Positions 1 to 7,406 of a DNA stretch of 14,018 nucleotides are shown in pieces; the stretch's first letter is position 1; every line of letters starts with the position of its first letter. This DNA comes from JBCCCJ01 sp039029315. GTDB taxonomy: Bacteria > Bacteroidota > Bacteroidia > J057. A program made the position numbers and the translations under genes. The stretch is from the NCBI GenBank assembly GCA_039029315.1, contig JBCCGK010000177.1, positions 1 to 14,018 on the forward strand, read 5' to 3'. The notes beneath the pieces were generated by a model. It made no database searches and had not been told where the DNA came from. It worked only from the letters and a program-made list of their open reading frames with translations.

Positions 1-40
1 AATGTGGCATCCAGGCGCGAATTATTCAAAGAAAAATCTT

Positions 41-205
41 AAAGACTGTTTGAACATCTGTTACTTATTTTTTGTATGCGTCTTTTTTCCTCATCCTACA
101 GCTTTTTTTGTTCTCATAGCACCACTATGAGAACAAAAAAGAGCCTTGCCTGAGAAAAAAATACACGATAAAAATTCTCAGCACAGATCTCAAAACAGTT
201 TCTTA
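41..205. repeat. Dispersed palindromic repeat, copy 1 (long, composite)
   Basis: The outer ends are inverted: AAAGACTGTTTGAACATCTG at the left and CACAGATCTCAAAACAGTTT at the right. The same ends recur in the copy at 4173-4248. Here the interior is about 85 bases longer and holds a second, perfect hairpin (104-140) and an 18-base block (143-160). That block recurs with one mismatch, inverted, at 10006-10023. The element lies 36 bases beyond the stop of the minus-strand DUF1330 gene. I see no reading frame in it, so it is probably a non-autonomous REP/MITE-like sequence, possibly acting as a 3' mRNA structure. Confidence 0.6.
104..140. repeat. Perfect 16-bp hairpin inside repeat copy 1
   Basis: The arm TTTTTTGTTCTCATAG (104-119) is followed by a 5-base loop and its exact reverse complement (125-140). 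On either strand the T run is on the 5' arm and the A run on the 3' arm, so no U tract follows the stem. It is therefore not a canonical intrinsic terminator. It may be a REP-like hairpin or a cruciform site. Confidence 0.7.
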
Positions 206-240
206 ATGGAAATAGGAGCTTATCCTCAGAAAATACCTTC

Positions 241-570
241 TCACCCACTCTTCACCACACTTGCATCCGGCGCAGCTCCGTCAGCCACTCCTTCAATCAC
301 CAAAAATCTTCCCTCGGATGAGGCATGTCGATCTTTGACAGCAGCTTTGTATTCAGGGGAATTCAGCATGTCGAGGGCGGCCTGCTGAGAAGGAAATTCC
401 AGCAACACCAAGCGATCCTTGAAGGCTTCTCCTTCCGTGGTAATAACTTTTCCTCCTCGTGTGAGGAATTTCCCGCCATAGGCTTTGATGATATCAGGAG
501 TCTTGGCGGTATATTTTCGATAGGTCTCTGCATCATGGACTTTCACCATGGCAATCAGGTAAGCTGGCAT
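241..570 (-). CDS. DUF1330 domain protein
   Basis: This encodes a 109-residue cytoplasmic protein of the DUF1330 family, small dimeric alpha/beta-barrel (ferredoxin-like) proteins whose biochemical role is not established. It begins MPAYLIAMVKVHD, continues with YRKYTAKTPDIIKAYGGKFL, and has the family-typical region FKDRLVLLEFPS followed by ALDMLNSPEY. Family members are normally 95-110 residues. For that reason I start it at the internal ATG (570) rather than at the upstream in-frame ATG at 615, which would add 15 residues unlike the family. The last residues (GVADGAAPDASVVKSG) form a tail somewhat longer than usual. No clear ribosome binding site is visible. The preceding small gene on the same strand ends 77 bases upstream. 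The family assignment is firm; the function is unknown. Confidence 0.88.
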   Translation of the reverse strand: MPAYLIAMVKVHDAETYRKYTAKTPDIIKAYGGKFLTRGGKVITTEGEAFKDRLVLLEFPSQQAALDMLNSPEYKAAVKDRHASSEGRFLVIEGVADGAAPDASVVKSG

Positions 571-647
571 AAGGTCGATATTGGCAATCAAATAATGATC
601 ACTAACATACAACAATCCCTCGAATTTTGGGTCGAGGTGGCCAGTTT

Positions 648-899
648 TTACTCAACAACAACATCAAAAGATGTCCATTCAAATTGCTGGAGGTCGATGG
701 GATTAGACCCAGCTGCCCGGAGGCGAGGCAGTTCAGAAGGGCTGTCGCCTTGGGCGCTGGTAGCAACAGCGCTTGCATGTAAGCTGGACTGGTGAGGTGT
801 GGATATCCAACGTCCCTGAATGATGAATGGCACAGAGACCAACAAAAGGAACAACAGTTTTTTGGGGGTGTTGAGCGGAAAGGGAAGTCGGATATTCAT
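648..899 (-). CDS. Possible small secreted or membrane-anchored protein
   Basis: This is an 83-codon frame from ATG. Residues 13-28 (KKLLFLLLVSVPFIIQ) form a hydrophobic segment preceded by arginine and lysine, so the product could be exported or anchored by its N-terminus. The rest is polar, rich in serine, alanine and proline, and ends in an acidic/hydrophobic stretch (FEWTSFDVVVE). I recognise no family. It lies upstream of the DUF1330 gene on the same strand. Two palindromes directly upstream (909-925 and 950-963) would suit a regulated leader. The low-complexity composition and lack of a known homologue leave real doubt that it is expressed. Confidence 0.35.
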   Translation of the reverse strand: MNIRLPFPLNTPKKLLFLLLVSVPFIIQGRWISTPHQSSLHASAVATSAQGDSPSELPRLRAAGSNPIDLQQFEWTSFDVVVE

Positions 900-908
900 T
901 CACCAGAA

Positions 909-925
909 ATCTTTGAGTCAAAGAT
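909..925. promoter_or_regulatory. Palindrome upstream of the small ORF (possible operator)
   Basis: ATCTTTGA and TCAAAGAT form a perfect 8-bp inverted repeat around a single central base. It ends 9 bases before the ATG at 899 (minus strand). A second short palindrome, CAGGTG-AA-CACCTG, lies further upstream at 950-963. Arm length and spacing would suit a dimeric regulator site or a leader hairpin. No regulator is identified. Confidence 0.3.
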
Positions 926-1073
926 CCATGAGAACTCATCCTTATACATCAGGTGAACACCTGCAAAGAAAAAATGGGGGAAAACCCTAGGTTTTCTGGA
1001 GGGATATTTTGCCTACACTCACCCCCTAGAGGAATCGCCAACACACCATCGAACAAATCCTCTGAGGGGCTCA

Positions 1074-3137
1074 TCACTGTGAAAGTGGCACATAAATCAG
1101 AAAAGACGTTCCTTGCCCTTTTTCAGAACTGATGGATAAGGTTCCATCCAGGAAGCTGACTCGGGCCTTAATACTTTGTATGCCAAGTCCTCCAGAAGAT
1201 TGGGCCGGGTCAAAGCCAATACCATCATCCTCGATGGTGATTTCCAGCATATCGTCATGTCGTGCAAGTTGGACCAATGCTTCGGTTGCCTGGGCATGCT
1301 TCATGATATTTTGAACCAACTCCTGCACAATCCGATAAATCATGGCTTCCTCTGCTGCTTTCAGGGGCAACTCTTCTTGCAGCCTAAGGCCCTGAAAGTC
1401 AATATCCAAACGGCCCGACTGCCGAATGGTTTCACACAAAGTATTGATCGCTGCAGCAAGTCCAAACCGAATCAATACACCAGGCACCATGTTATGTGCA
1501 ATTCGTCTGACCTCTTGAGCCGCTTCATCTATCAGTTGATCTGTTTGAGTGTAAAAATTCGGTTCATTTGGATTACTAGCCAGATTGGACAGGCGAAGCT
1601 TGACAGAAGACAGAAGGCCTCCAAGTCCATCATGAAGGTCTCTTGCAATCCGGCTACGTTCACTTTCCTGTCCTTCAATCATGGCTGACATGGCGGTCAA
1701 TTGTCGTTCTTGTTCAAGGACTGATATTTTTTGTTCGGCCAGATCATGTGCCTGACGAGCGATTTTTTGTCGTTGGTAGAAAAATAAGGCGATAACAACA
1801 ATCAGACCTGCAAGCAGGATCAAAATCCCGAGCAATAGATTTCTCTGCTGAAGCTGGACTTCCTGCAACTGCTTTTGCTGGGTCAGCAAAGCGATTTCCT
1901 GTTCTTTCTTTTCTGTCTCATACTTCACCTGCAACTCACTGATTTGTTTGCGATTCGACTCATGCGTCAAGCTGTCATTCAGTTGAATGTACTGTCGGGA
2001 ATAGGCATATGCTTGCTTATGCATCCCTCTCAAATGATAAATAGACGCCAGATTGATCATGGCCTGACGCACCATTCTTCTTGCATTGAGTTTACGTGCA
2101 AGCTCGAGGGCTTGAAGAGCAGCGGCTTCAGCTTCCTCGTAGCGTTTCATTTCCCGATAGCAGTATGCAATATTGTTCAGCGCATCTGCTTCTCTGGACT
2201 TATTGCCATATTGCCGATAGATGTTGAGCACTTGTATGTCATATTCCAGGGCTTCTTCCATTTTGCGGTCCTTCCAGGCCAGAGCAGCCAGATTGGTATA
2301 GATCGCAGCCTTGCCAAGCCCATCTTCTGTGGCCATACTCAATTCCAGCGCTCTCTCAATATAGATCCTGGCTTTTTCAGGTTGGTCATATAGATAGATG
2401 GAGCCAATATTATTCAAGCAGTGAAACATGTTCACCTGGTCTCCCACTGAATCAAACAACGCATAAGCACGCTCATAATTCCGGGCAGCTTCTTTTTGTT
2501 TCTTGACATAGTTTTGGATGGTTCCCAGACTGTTGTAGCAGAAAGCGGCCCCTCTCAGATTGTTATCCTGCTCGAATACCTCCAGGGCCTGCATGATATA
2601 TTCTGTAGCTTTTGCATGGTTTCCTCGATTGTCTTCCATAACTCCCAGTCGATACATACTCACTGCGTAGGTCTCCTGATTATCTTCTGTCTTGGCAGCT
2701 TGTATCGCTTGCTGAAATACACTTTCGGCAGAATCATATAGCCCAAGGTTTCCCAATAGTCTTGCCTGGAAGACATAAATTTTGCTGGGATCAATCGGTG
2801 GGGTCGCACGACTGGCCAATGGAAGACACTTCCGAAGTAGCAAATCAGCAGAATCATATGTGCCACCAAAAAAATAGATTTGGGCTAATATGTATTCACT
2901 TTGGATCACTCTTCCCTCATCTTCTGCTGCACGAGACATATTCCGAGCAGTCAAGGCACTCGAAAGCGCCAAAGCAGGGTGAAGCACCTCCAGACTGTCA
3001 GCAGCGTCTAACAAGCGATCTATCTGTATTTGTGCATTCTCTCCAGCATAAACATTGAGCAAACTGTCAACAAAGCCTGCCTGCATAGATGGTACAGTCA
3101 AAAAAAAGTATATGACTGAAAGAAACTGTCTCATCAT
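1074..3137 (-). CDS. TPR-containing sensor histidine kinase (HisKA_3/NarX-type)
   Basis: This 687-residue membrane sensor kinase would autophosphorylate and pass phosphate to the response regulator encoded just upstream. It starts with a hydrophobic export signal (about 3-20). A periplasmic region of tetratricopeptide repeats follows (about 75-390; for example LNNIGSIYLYDQPEKARIYI and INLASIYHLRGMHKQAYAYS). Next come a coiled coil (about 395-432) and one membrane segment (about 434-454). The dimerisation/phosphoacceptor domain has the motif RIARDLHDGLGGLLS with His502. The ATPase domain has an N box (around Asn610), a G1 box DDGIGF (637-642), a GGLG box (649-652) and GQGTS near the end. This layout is common in Bacteroidota. 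The signal it senses is unknown; TPRs suggest protein or peptide contacts. It follows the regulator gene after 14 bases, so the two are almost certainly co-transcribed. Confidence 0.95.
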   Translation of the reverse strand: MMRQFLSVIYFFLTVPSMQAGFVDSLLNVYAGENAQIQIDRLLDAADSLEVLHPALALSSALTARNMSRAAEDEGRVIQSEYILAQIYFFGGTYDSADLLLRKCLPLASRATPPIDPSKIYVFQARLLGNLGLYDSAESVFQQAIQAAKTEDNQETYAVSMYRLGVMEDNRGNHAKATEYIMQALEVFEQDNNLRGAAFCYNSLGTIQNYVKKQKEAARNYERAYALFDSVGDQVNMFHCLNNIGSIYLYDQPEKARIYIERALELSMATEDGLGKAAIYTNLAALAWKDRKMEEALEYDIQVLNIYRQYGNKSREADALNNIAYCYREMKRYEEAEAAALQALELARKLNARRMVRQAMINLASIYHLRGMHKQAYAYSRQYIQLNDSLTHESNRKQISELQVKYETEKKEQEIALLTQQKQLQEVQLQQRNLLLGILILLAGLIVVIALFFYQRQKIARQAHDLAEQKISVLEQERQLTAMSAMIEGQESERSRIARDLHDGLGGLLSSVKLRLSNLASNPNEPNFYTQTDQLIDEAAQEVRRIAHNMVPGVLIRFGLAAAINTLCETIRQSGRLDIDFQGLRLQEELPLKAAEEAMIYRIVQELVQNIMKHAQATEALVQLARHDDMLEITIEDDGIGFDPAQSSGGLGIQSIKARVSFLDGTLSISSEKGQGTSFLIYVPLSQ

Positions 3138-3152
3138 TCTTGGATTTTGATC

Positions 3153-3794
3153 TTACACCAATCCTCTTTCCATACTGATTCGAACCAAAGATGCTGTATT
3201 TCGCGCATTAAGTTTGTCCAACAGATTGGTCCTGTGAGATTCGACGGTCTTGATGCTGATGTGAAGTATATCTGCAATTTCTGCATTGGTATGCCCTTCC
3301 ACAATCAAACCAAGCACCTGTTTTTCTCTTCTGGTCAACCTGGGTAATAGGAGGGAGGAAGACTCTGCTTTTTTGCCATGAAGCATACTTTCCAGCATCA
3401 ATTGTTGAAGAGATTGGCTGATATATCTTTCTCCTGCATAGACTTTTCTGATGGCAAGCAAGAGTTCTTCTTCTCCTGTATTTTTCAATACATATCCTGT
3501 CGCACCATGATTGAGGACGGTTTTGACATGATGGCTGTCTCCATGCATGGACAGAATCAGGATGTTCGTTTTGGGATGACTGCTTTGCATTTTCTTGCAT
3601 ACTTCAATCCCATCCATTTCAGGAAGATCCAAATCCAGAATCAATACATCCGCAATCTTCTCCTGAAGGATCTCAAATACAGATGTCCCAGTCAATGCCT
3701 GATCTATGAGATCCATGTCTTCTTGTCGCTCCAGCATAGCCCGAATGCCATCTATCAATACCTGATGATCATCTGCGATCAAAACCCGAATCAT
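3153..3794 (-). CDS. NarL/LuxR-family response regulator
   Basis: This 213-residue DNA-binding regulator has an N-terminal receiver domain with an acidic pocket at Asp8/Asp9. The phosphorylation site is Asp54 (LILDLDLPEMDG), with Ser82 and Lys104 as the switch and conserved lysine. The C-terminal LuxR-type helix-turn-helix spans about 148-213 (LTRREKQVLGLIVEG, then NAEIADILHISIKTVESH). The kinase gene lies 14 bases downstream, which makes this a cognate pair with the regulator first. The ATG is preceded by AAAGGA at a plausible Shine-Dalgarno distance, one of the few convincing ones here. Its target genes cannot be read from the window; neighbouring genes and its own promoter are the obvious candidates. 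Confidence 0.95.
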   Translation of the reverse strand: MIRVLIADDHQVLIDGIRAMLERQEDMDLIDQALTGTSVFEILQEKIADVLILDLDLPEMDGIEVCKKMQSSHPKTNILILSMHGDSHHVKTVLNHGATGYVLKNTGEEELLLAIRKVYAGERYISQSLQQLMLESMLHGKKAESSSLLLPRLTRREKQVLGLIVEGHTNAEIADILHISIKTVESHRTNLLDKLNARNTASLVRISMERGLV

Positions 3795-3877
3795 GCTGTT
3801 TCCTTTATGGGGTTGATAATTATCTCACTGTAAGATACAGATTTTTCAGGAGACTGGATTTTAAGTAAGAAAAGGGA

Positions 3878-3885
3878 CAAATTTA
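3878..3885 (-). promoter_or_regulatory. Candidate Bacteroidota -7 box for the two-component operon
   Basis: On the minus strand TAAATTTG matches the TAnnTTTG consensus of Bacteroidota primary-sigma promoters. It lies about 84 bases upstream of the regulator ATG. I see no convincing TTG -33 box at the expected spacing, so support is weak. Confidence 0.3.
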
Positions 3886-4172
3886 TAGTTGACAATCATC
3901 TTCCACCCTCTCGATCTCCCGAGCGGGAGACATCAACCCACAAGGCCAGAAATCAACGATTTCCCCCTTTGGAGGGTTGGGGGAGGAACAAGATCCTACA
4001 ATTTATTTGTGTCCCCTTAATACGAGAAAAATAAGCTTTCGAGTTTTGGGTAGAGATTTTGTACCAGACCAGGGAAGAAAAACCGAATGTGCCGGGGTAT
4101 ATGAGGTTTTTTCTGACGCAGGACTTGGCAAAAGATCAAGCAAAACGAAAACTTATTTTTTGAGTGTTACCA
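3886..4172. other. Non-coding spacer upstream of the two-component operon
   Basis: No gene is recognisable between the regulator promoter region and the repeat at 4173. The stretch holds a small hairpin TCTCCCG-AG-CGGGAGA (3915-3930) and a C-run/G-run sequence (3963-3986). An ACTTATTTTTTG motif (4151-4162) recurs at 4195-4206 within the repeat. A plus-strand frame starting at 3977 is open but has no protein-like features and runs antisense into the secreted protein gene. Confidence 0.5.
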
Positions 4173-4248
4173 AGAGACTGTTTGGAAATCTGTTACTTAT
4201 TTTTTGCATGCGTATTTTTTTCTCAGCACAGATTCCAAAACAGTCTCT
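4173..4248. repeat. Dispersed palindromic repeat, copy 2 (short form)
   Basis: Two 21-base arms (4173-4193 starting AGAGACTGTTTGG, and 4228-4248 ending CAAAACAGTCTCT) pair with two mismatches around a 34-base loop. The loop contains GCATGC and a TGAGAAAAAAATAC block (read on the minus strand) that also occurs at 151-164. The right arm overlaps the stop codon of the minus-strand secreted protein gene, so the RNA hairpin would start exactly at its 3' end. No U tract follows. It could act as an mRNA-stabilising 3' structure or be a MITE/REP remnant. Confidence 0.7.
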
Positions 4249-5749
4249 AAAGTTTGAGCAGAAAGTATTGCTTTTTTTTCCAATACCCGAGGAAAACATC
4301 TTCTCTATATTGAAACAAACAAATGCTTCTCATTTTTATTTCCCGCTCCTTCACATCCATGATTTCCATGATTTTGTCCCACTTATAGGCTTCATTGACC
4401 TCGGCAGAAGGCAGCATGCTGTCATGATCGAGCAGGGCATCTGCCTGGAACATCCGCCCTTGTCCAAAATACAATATGGCATCGACAGCATAATTAATCG
4501 ATTCAAATGGGTTGACAGATACGGAAACTCCTCCCCCTCCCCATAGAGTAGTATATCCACTCGCAAAACTTGCTGCAGAGGCCGCAATACTGACAACCGT
4601 CAAGACATCTCTTGTGGCCTGATCTGTATACAAATGCGACCCGATCATCACTCGATCCTGATCGCCTTCGGGGAATAGAACCACTGCGAGGGATTCATTC
4701 AGATGTTTCCATATTTCCGGATCATCTTTTACTGTCAGTTTGGACCCATTGTGCTTGCGCATTTTTTGAAAGGAAAAATCTTCATTGAATGCCTCTTTTG
4801 ATACCCATTTTTGCTGGGCTACAGTTTCTTTTGTCTCAAAATCGACCTTGCTTAAGGTGAGGCCATCTGTATTCTTAAGGAGCTGATAAAGAAAGCCATC
4901 GAACAAAAAGGAATTGAATAATTGCCCCTCTCCAAAGGCAATATAGGCTGGCACAGGATACACTTCATCGACCTGCTCCCAGGTTTGGGTATTGATGCTG
5001 ATCAACTCTGTAGCCCCTGTGGCCTGATTCTCCATGCTGATGATCATCTCATCCTGAAACATATAGATCTTCTCCAACTTGGCATTGCTCACCAGCGAAG
5101 CGTCGTGATAACTTGTGATCAATGGTGTAGGAAATACCTGTCGCCGCCCCAGTCGTTTTCCAATATTATCCTGACTTAATTGGTATTGCTCCAGTCCCAC
5201 ATCATTGCTGCCTAATTCGAAATAAAACACATAGAGCTCGGAACTTTTGGTATCAATCCAAAGCTTGTAAAAGCGGTCCTGAAACTGGAATACTTTAAGG
5301 AGCTTCACCTTGCCTTCGGACAACTCTTCTGCCATGGCAGGATTCAGGGGCAAAGGGATGAGATGAAAACTTCCGTCTGCTTTGTTGATTTGTAAAATAT
5401 TGCCTTCCGTTGTGCTTCCATAAGGCCCAGCATCCAGAAAGACATATATATAAGAATTGTGGTTCATGATTCCCTCCACATCTAGCTCCACCATAGGACT
5501 TGGGAGATATTTGGGAGAAATCTTCCGGGCAAACTGTAAGTCTTCATCCAGAAATATAACCTCTATTGAGTATTTGTACTGATATACAAGAATCAGGGCC
5601 TCTCCCGGATCGTCATTTTCCAGAGCATAGACAGTTGCAAATTTTCCTTTTTTGTACTCAAATGTTGAAAATGGCTGGTCTTGAGCAAATAAGGATGGAA
5701 AAAAAAGAAAGAGGAAGACAGAGAGAAAAAGGTAATACGCTGGTTTCAT
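4247..5749 (-). CDS. Secreted protein of unknown function
   Basis: This encodes a 500-residue protein with a clear Sec signal peptide (MKPAYYLFLSVFLFLFFPSLFAQ), so it is exported to the periplasm or beyond. I start it at the ATG at 5749 because the signal peptide begins there; the in-frame ATG at 5776 would add nine residues before it. The mature part is rich in beta-strand-like repeats of aromatic and charged residues (for example YVFLDAGPYGS, KIYMFQDEMIISMENQ), suggesting a beta-propeller-like or other all-beta fold. I cannot name a family. A hydrophobic, alanine/serine/glycine-rich stretch about 115 residues before the C-terminus (TVVSIAASAASFASGY, then WGGGGVSVSV) may be a membrane segment or a buried hairpin. 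The stop codon coincides with the edge of the palindromic repeat at 4173-4248, so the last residues may have been altered by its insertion. Confidence 0.8.
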   Translation of the reverse strand: MKPAYYLFLSVFLFLFFPSLFAQDQPFSTFEYKKGKFATVYALENDDPGEALILVYQYKYSIEVIFLDEDLQFARKISPKYLPSPMVELDVEGIMNHNSYIYVFLDAGPYGSTTEGNILQINKADGSFHLIPLPLNPAMAEELSEGKVKLLKVFQFQDRFYKLWIDTKSSELYVFYFELGSNDVGLEQYQLSQDNIGKRLGRRQVFPTPLITSYHDASLVSNAKLEKIYMFQDEMIISMENQATGATELISINTQTWEQVDEVYPVPAYIAFGEGQLFNSFLFDGFLYQLLKNTDGLTLSKVDFETKETVAQQKWVSKEAFNEDFSFQKMRKHNGSKLTVKDDPEIWKHLNESLAVVLFPEGDQDRVMIGSHLYTDQATRDVLTVVSIAASAASFASGYTTLWGGGGVSVSVNPFESINYAVDAILYFGQGRMFQADALLDHDSMLPSAEVNEAYKWDKIMEIMDVKEREIKMRSICLFQYREDVFLGYWKKKQYFLLKL

Positions 5750-5786
5750 GGAAATTTGAGCTAAATAGTGAGACATATTGTTCAGG

Positions 5787-5794
5787 CAAATGTA
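5787..5794 (-). promoter_or_regulatory. Candidate -7 box for the 500-residue secreted protein
   Basis: On the minus strand TACATTTG matches TAnnTTTG. Transcription from it would start only a few bases before the ATG at 5776 but about 30 bases before the preferred ATG at 5749, which supports the downstream start. No clear -33 TTG is seen. Confidence 0.3.
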
Positions 5795-6049
5795 TCATTC
5801 CTATATATGCTTAGTCTCATTTTAGCCAAAAATACTAACAGCTATGTTCAATACATTTACTTTTTTTGCCCAAAAAGCAGGAAAAACGCACGCATGAACT
5901 AGCCAAAGCCAACACGATCGCCTCTCTCGCCATTTTCGTGTAATCCAGCCTTCATATGTATGGCACTATCAAACAAATTTCTCCCCTTTGTCCCTGATAG
6001 GTCGAGGGAGTTGCCGGCAATCACACGTGCACTCACAAGGATTGTGTCT
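5795..6049. other. Intergenic spacer, nothing recognised
   Basis: This separates two minus-strand secreted protein genes. It contains short imperfect palindromes only (for example TTGCCGGCAA near 6012 and TCCCT/AGGGA around 5991-6009). There is no strong hairpin followed by T residues and no frame that looks like a gene. Confidence 0.5.
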
Positions 6050-7276
6050 CTATTCAAAGACCGTCACTGCCTTCGCTTCCGATACCAGGATCATCATATC
6101 AAAGGCAAACATCAGGTTCTTGAATTCCGGGTTTAGGCCTTTTAGTCTGAGTTTGCGAAGGGGACGAAAGTCGATCAGCGTCAGCTTGGATCCTGTGACC
6201 CGATCTCCCAGGGCTGCCAGGATGGATGGGTCTATGTCATCTGTATTGTCAAAGGCTTGATTGCCTCCGAGGAAACTGTTAGCAACTCCCTTGATTCCCT
6301 GAACATAGATATGAAGCGATTGCTTGCCATTGACATTGGCCCACTCAGAGACTGTATTGCCAATGTCGTAGATCCGCGTAGGAGTCAAGCCCCGATACAT
6401 ATGATAGGCCCCAAACTTGAAGACGACTTGGGGTTCTTTGCCATCTCGTTCATAGGCTGCTCGATAGTAATTGGTGAAGTTTTCCTTCATCAGTTGGGAT
6501 CGGACATAATTGTTGTCATAGCCTCGCCCCTCGAACCAGTGTGAATAAATTTCCTTTGCCTTTCGAATCCCAGAGATCATCTGATAGGCTTCACTGGCCG
6601 GATCGGTTCCAAAAGCATCATATAGCTTCTGATAGTCCTCATCTGTCAGTTGCCACATTAAGGCCGCCTGAAAGTTCATTTTTTGGACAAATTCAAGGAT
6701 GCCGGTTTTGCCTGTTTCCAGGTATGACTCAGCCAATAGACGTGCTTCTTCATTGGGCGCATTGGCAGCCAACTGCGTCATGAGGTAACGTGGTGCAGCT
6801 CCCCCTACATGGTCCAATCCCCAAAATACCTGCTCTTTTGCTTTGCTCTTGGTCTTGGCCGTGTGGAGAAAAGCAAAATCCTCTTCATTGAGGTAAAATG
6901 GAATAGAGTAGGGGAGTTCCTGATTGAAGTTTTTGAGTTTGTCTATATCTTCATCGACCAGAGACTCCAGTTTTTGTGCAATAAATGGATCCGTCTCGAT
7001 AGCCAGATAGCCAAATCCATTCGCAGCTGCTTCCTTGAAGAGGGCTCTGGTGAATTGTCCAACCTCTACAATTCCGTGTTGCTCTCCAATCAAGATAAAC
7101 TGATGTCCTCGAATAGCAGCCCCTAATAACTTGGCCGCATCACCTGCCAGTGCATCATCTTCGATATACAGGTAATACAATTGGTCCTGAAGATGCGCAA
7201 CCAATGTACTGTCCTGACCATAGCCGTTTACGCCAGCAAACAATATCAACAATAGACTTCCGTATAATTTCTTCAT
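6050..7276 (-). CDS. Secreted erythromycin-esterase-like/ChaN-superfamily protein
   Basis: This is a 408-residue protein with an N-terminal signal peptide (MKKLYGSLLLILFAGVNGYG). It shows the motif order of the EreA/ChaN/Tiki-type superfamily: ILIGEQHG (Glu65, His67), then AIETDPF (Glu94), GLDH (Asp155, His156), RSQLMKEN (259-266, matching the RDxxMAxN element of erythromycin esterases), and KFGAYHMYRG (His292). These histidines and acids form the presumed metal or catalytic site in that family. Members include macrolide esterases, but most are uncharacterised, so hydrolysis of an ester or peptide-like substrate in the periplasm is the most I infer. Macrolide resistance should not be assumed. 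It appears monocistronic: its upstream neighbour is a plus-strand gene fragment and a 270-base spacer follows it. Confidence 0.82.
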   Translation of the reverse strand: MKKLYGSLLLILFAGVNGYGQDSTLVAHLQDQLYYLYIEDDALAGDAAKLLGAAIRGHQFILIGEQHGIVEVGQFTRALFKEAAANGFGYLAIETDPFIAQKLESLVDEDIDKLKNFNQELPYSIPFYLNEEDFAFLHTAKTKSKAKEQVFWGLDHVGGAAPRYLMTQLAANAPNEEARLLAESYLETGKTGILEFVQKMNFQAALMWQLTDEDYQKLYDAFGTDPASEAYQMISGIRKAKEIYSHWFEGRGYDNNYVRSQLMKENFTNYYRAAYERDGKEPQVVFKFGAYHMYRGLTPTRIYDIGNTVSEWANVNGKQSLHIYVQGIKGVANSFLGGNQAFDNTDDIDPSILAALGDRVTGSKLTLIDFRPLRKLRLKGLNPEFKNLMFAFDMMILVSEAKAVTVFE

Positions 7277-7406
7277 TATTCAGTTTGTTAAGGTAGTGTG
7301 GGAAATGGATGTAAGGACAATAAGGTCAATCTCCGAAATTTTCAGGACAAACACTGACTGTTGCTCTCAAATTGCTACGTATCCGCCTCATAAAAATCAG
7401 ACAAAT

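Noticed and set aside
1..42. C-terminal end of a plus-strand gene (NVASRRELFKEKS then TAA)
   Set aside because: Only 13 codons are visible and nothing identifies a family. It is mentioned only because the stop coincides with the repeat edge.
325..795. Plus-strand frame of 156 codons opposite the DUF1330 and small secreted genes
   Set aside because: It is antisense to a well-supported DUF1330 gene, has no domain, and its composition is typical of a shadow frame.
980..996. Hairpin GAAAACC-CTA-GGTTTTC followed on the minus strand by C residues and a T run
   Set aside because: The stem is weak and AT-rich, and five C residues separate it from the T run. It is possible as a weak terminator of the kinase gene but not supportable.
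1023..1069. Inverted repeat CCCCTAGAGGA / TCCTCTGAGGGG beyond the kinase stop as a terminator
   Set aside because: It has a 24-base loop, an unpaired base in the stem, and no T run after it on the minus strand.
3963..3986. C-run/G-run sequence around TTTGGAGGG as a regulatory structure or quadruplex
   Set aside because: It has only short runs and a weak dyad, with no second copy in the window. It could be a genome-wide intergenic repeat but this cannot be judged here.
3977..4546. Plus-strand open frame of 189 codons
   Set aside because: It starts with TTG in a non-coding spacer, crosses the palindromic repeat, and its second half is antisense to the secreted protein gene. It shows no domain and no protein-like composition.
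5831..5940. Plus-strand frame with KKQEKRTHELAKANTIASLAIFV as a gene remnant
   Set aside because: Too short, no start, no recognisable family, and it lies in the probable promoter region of a minus-strand gene.
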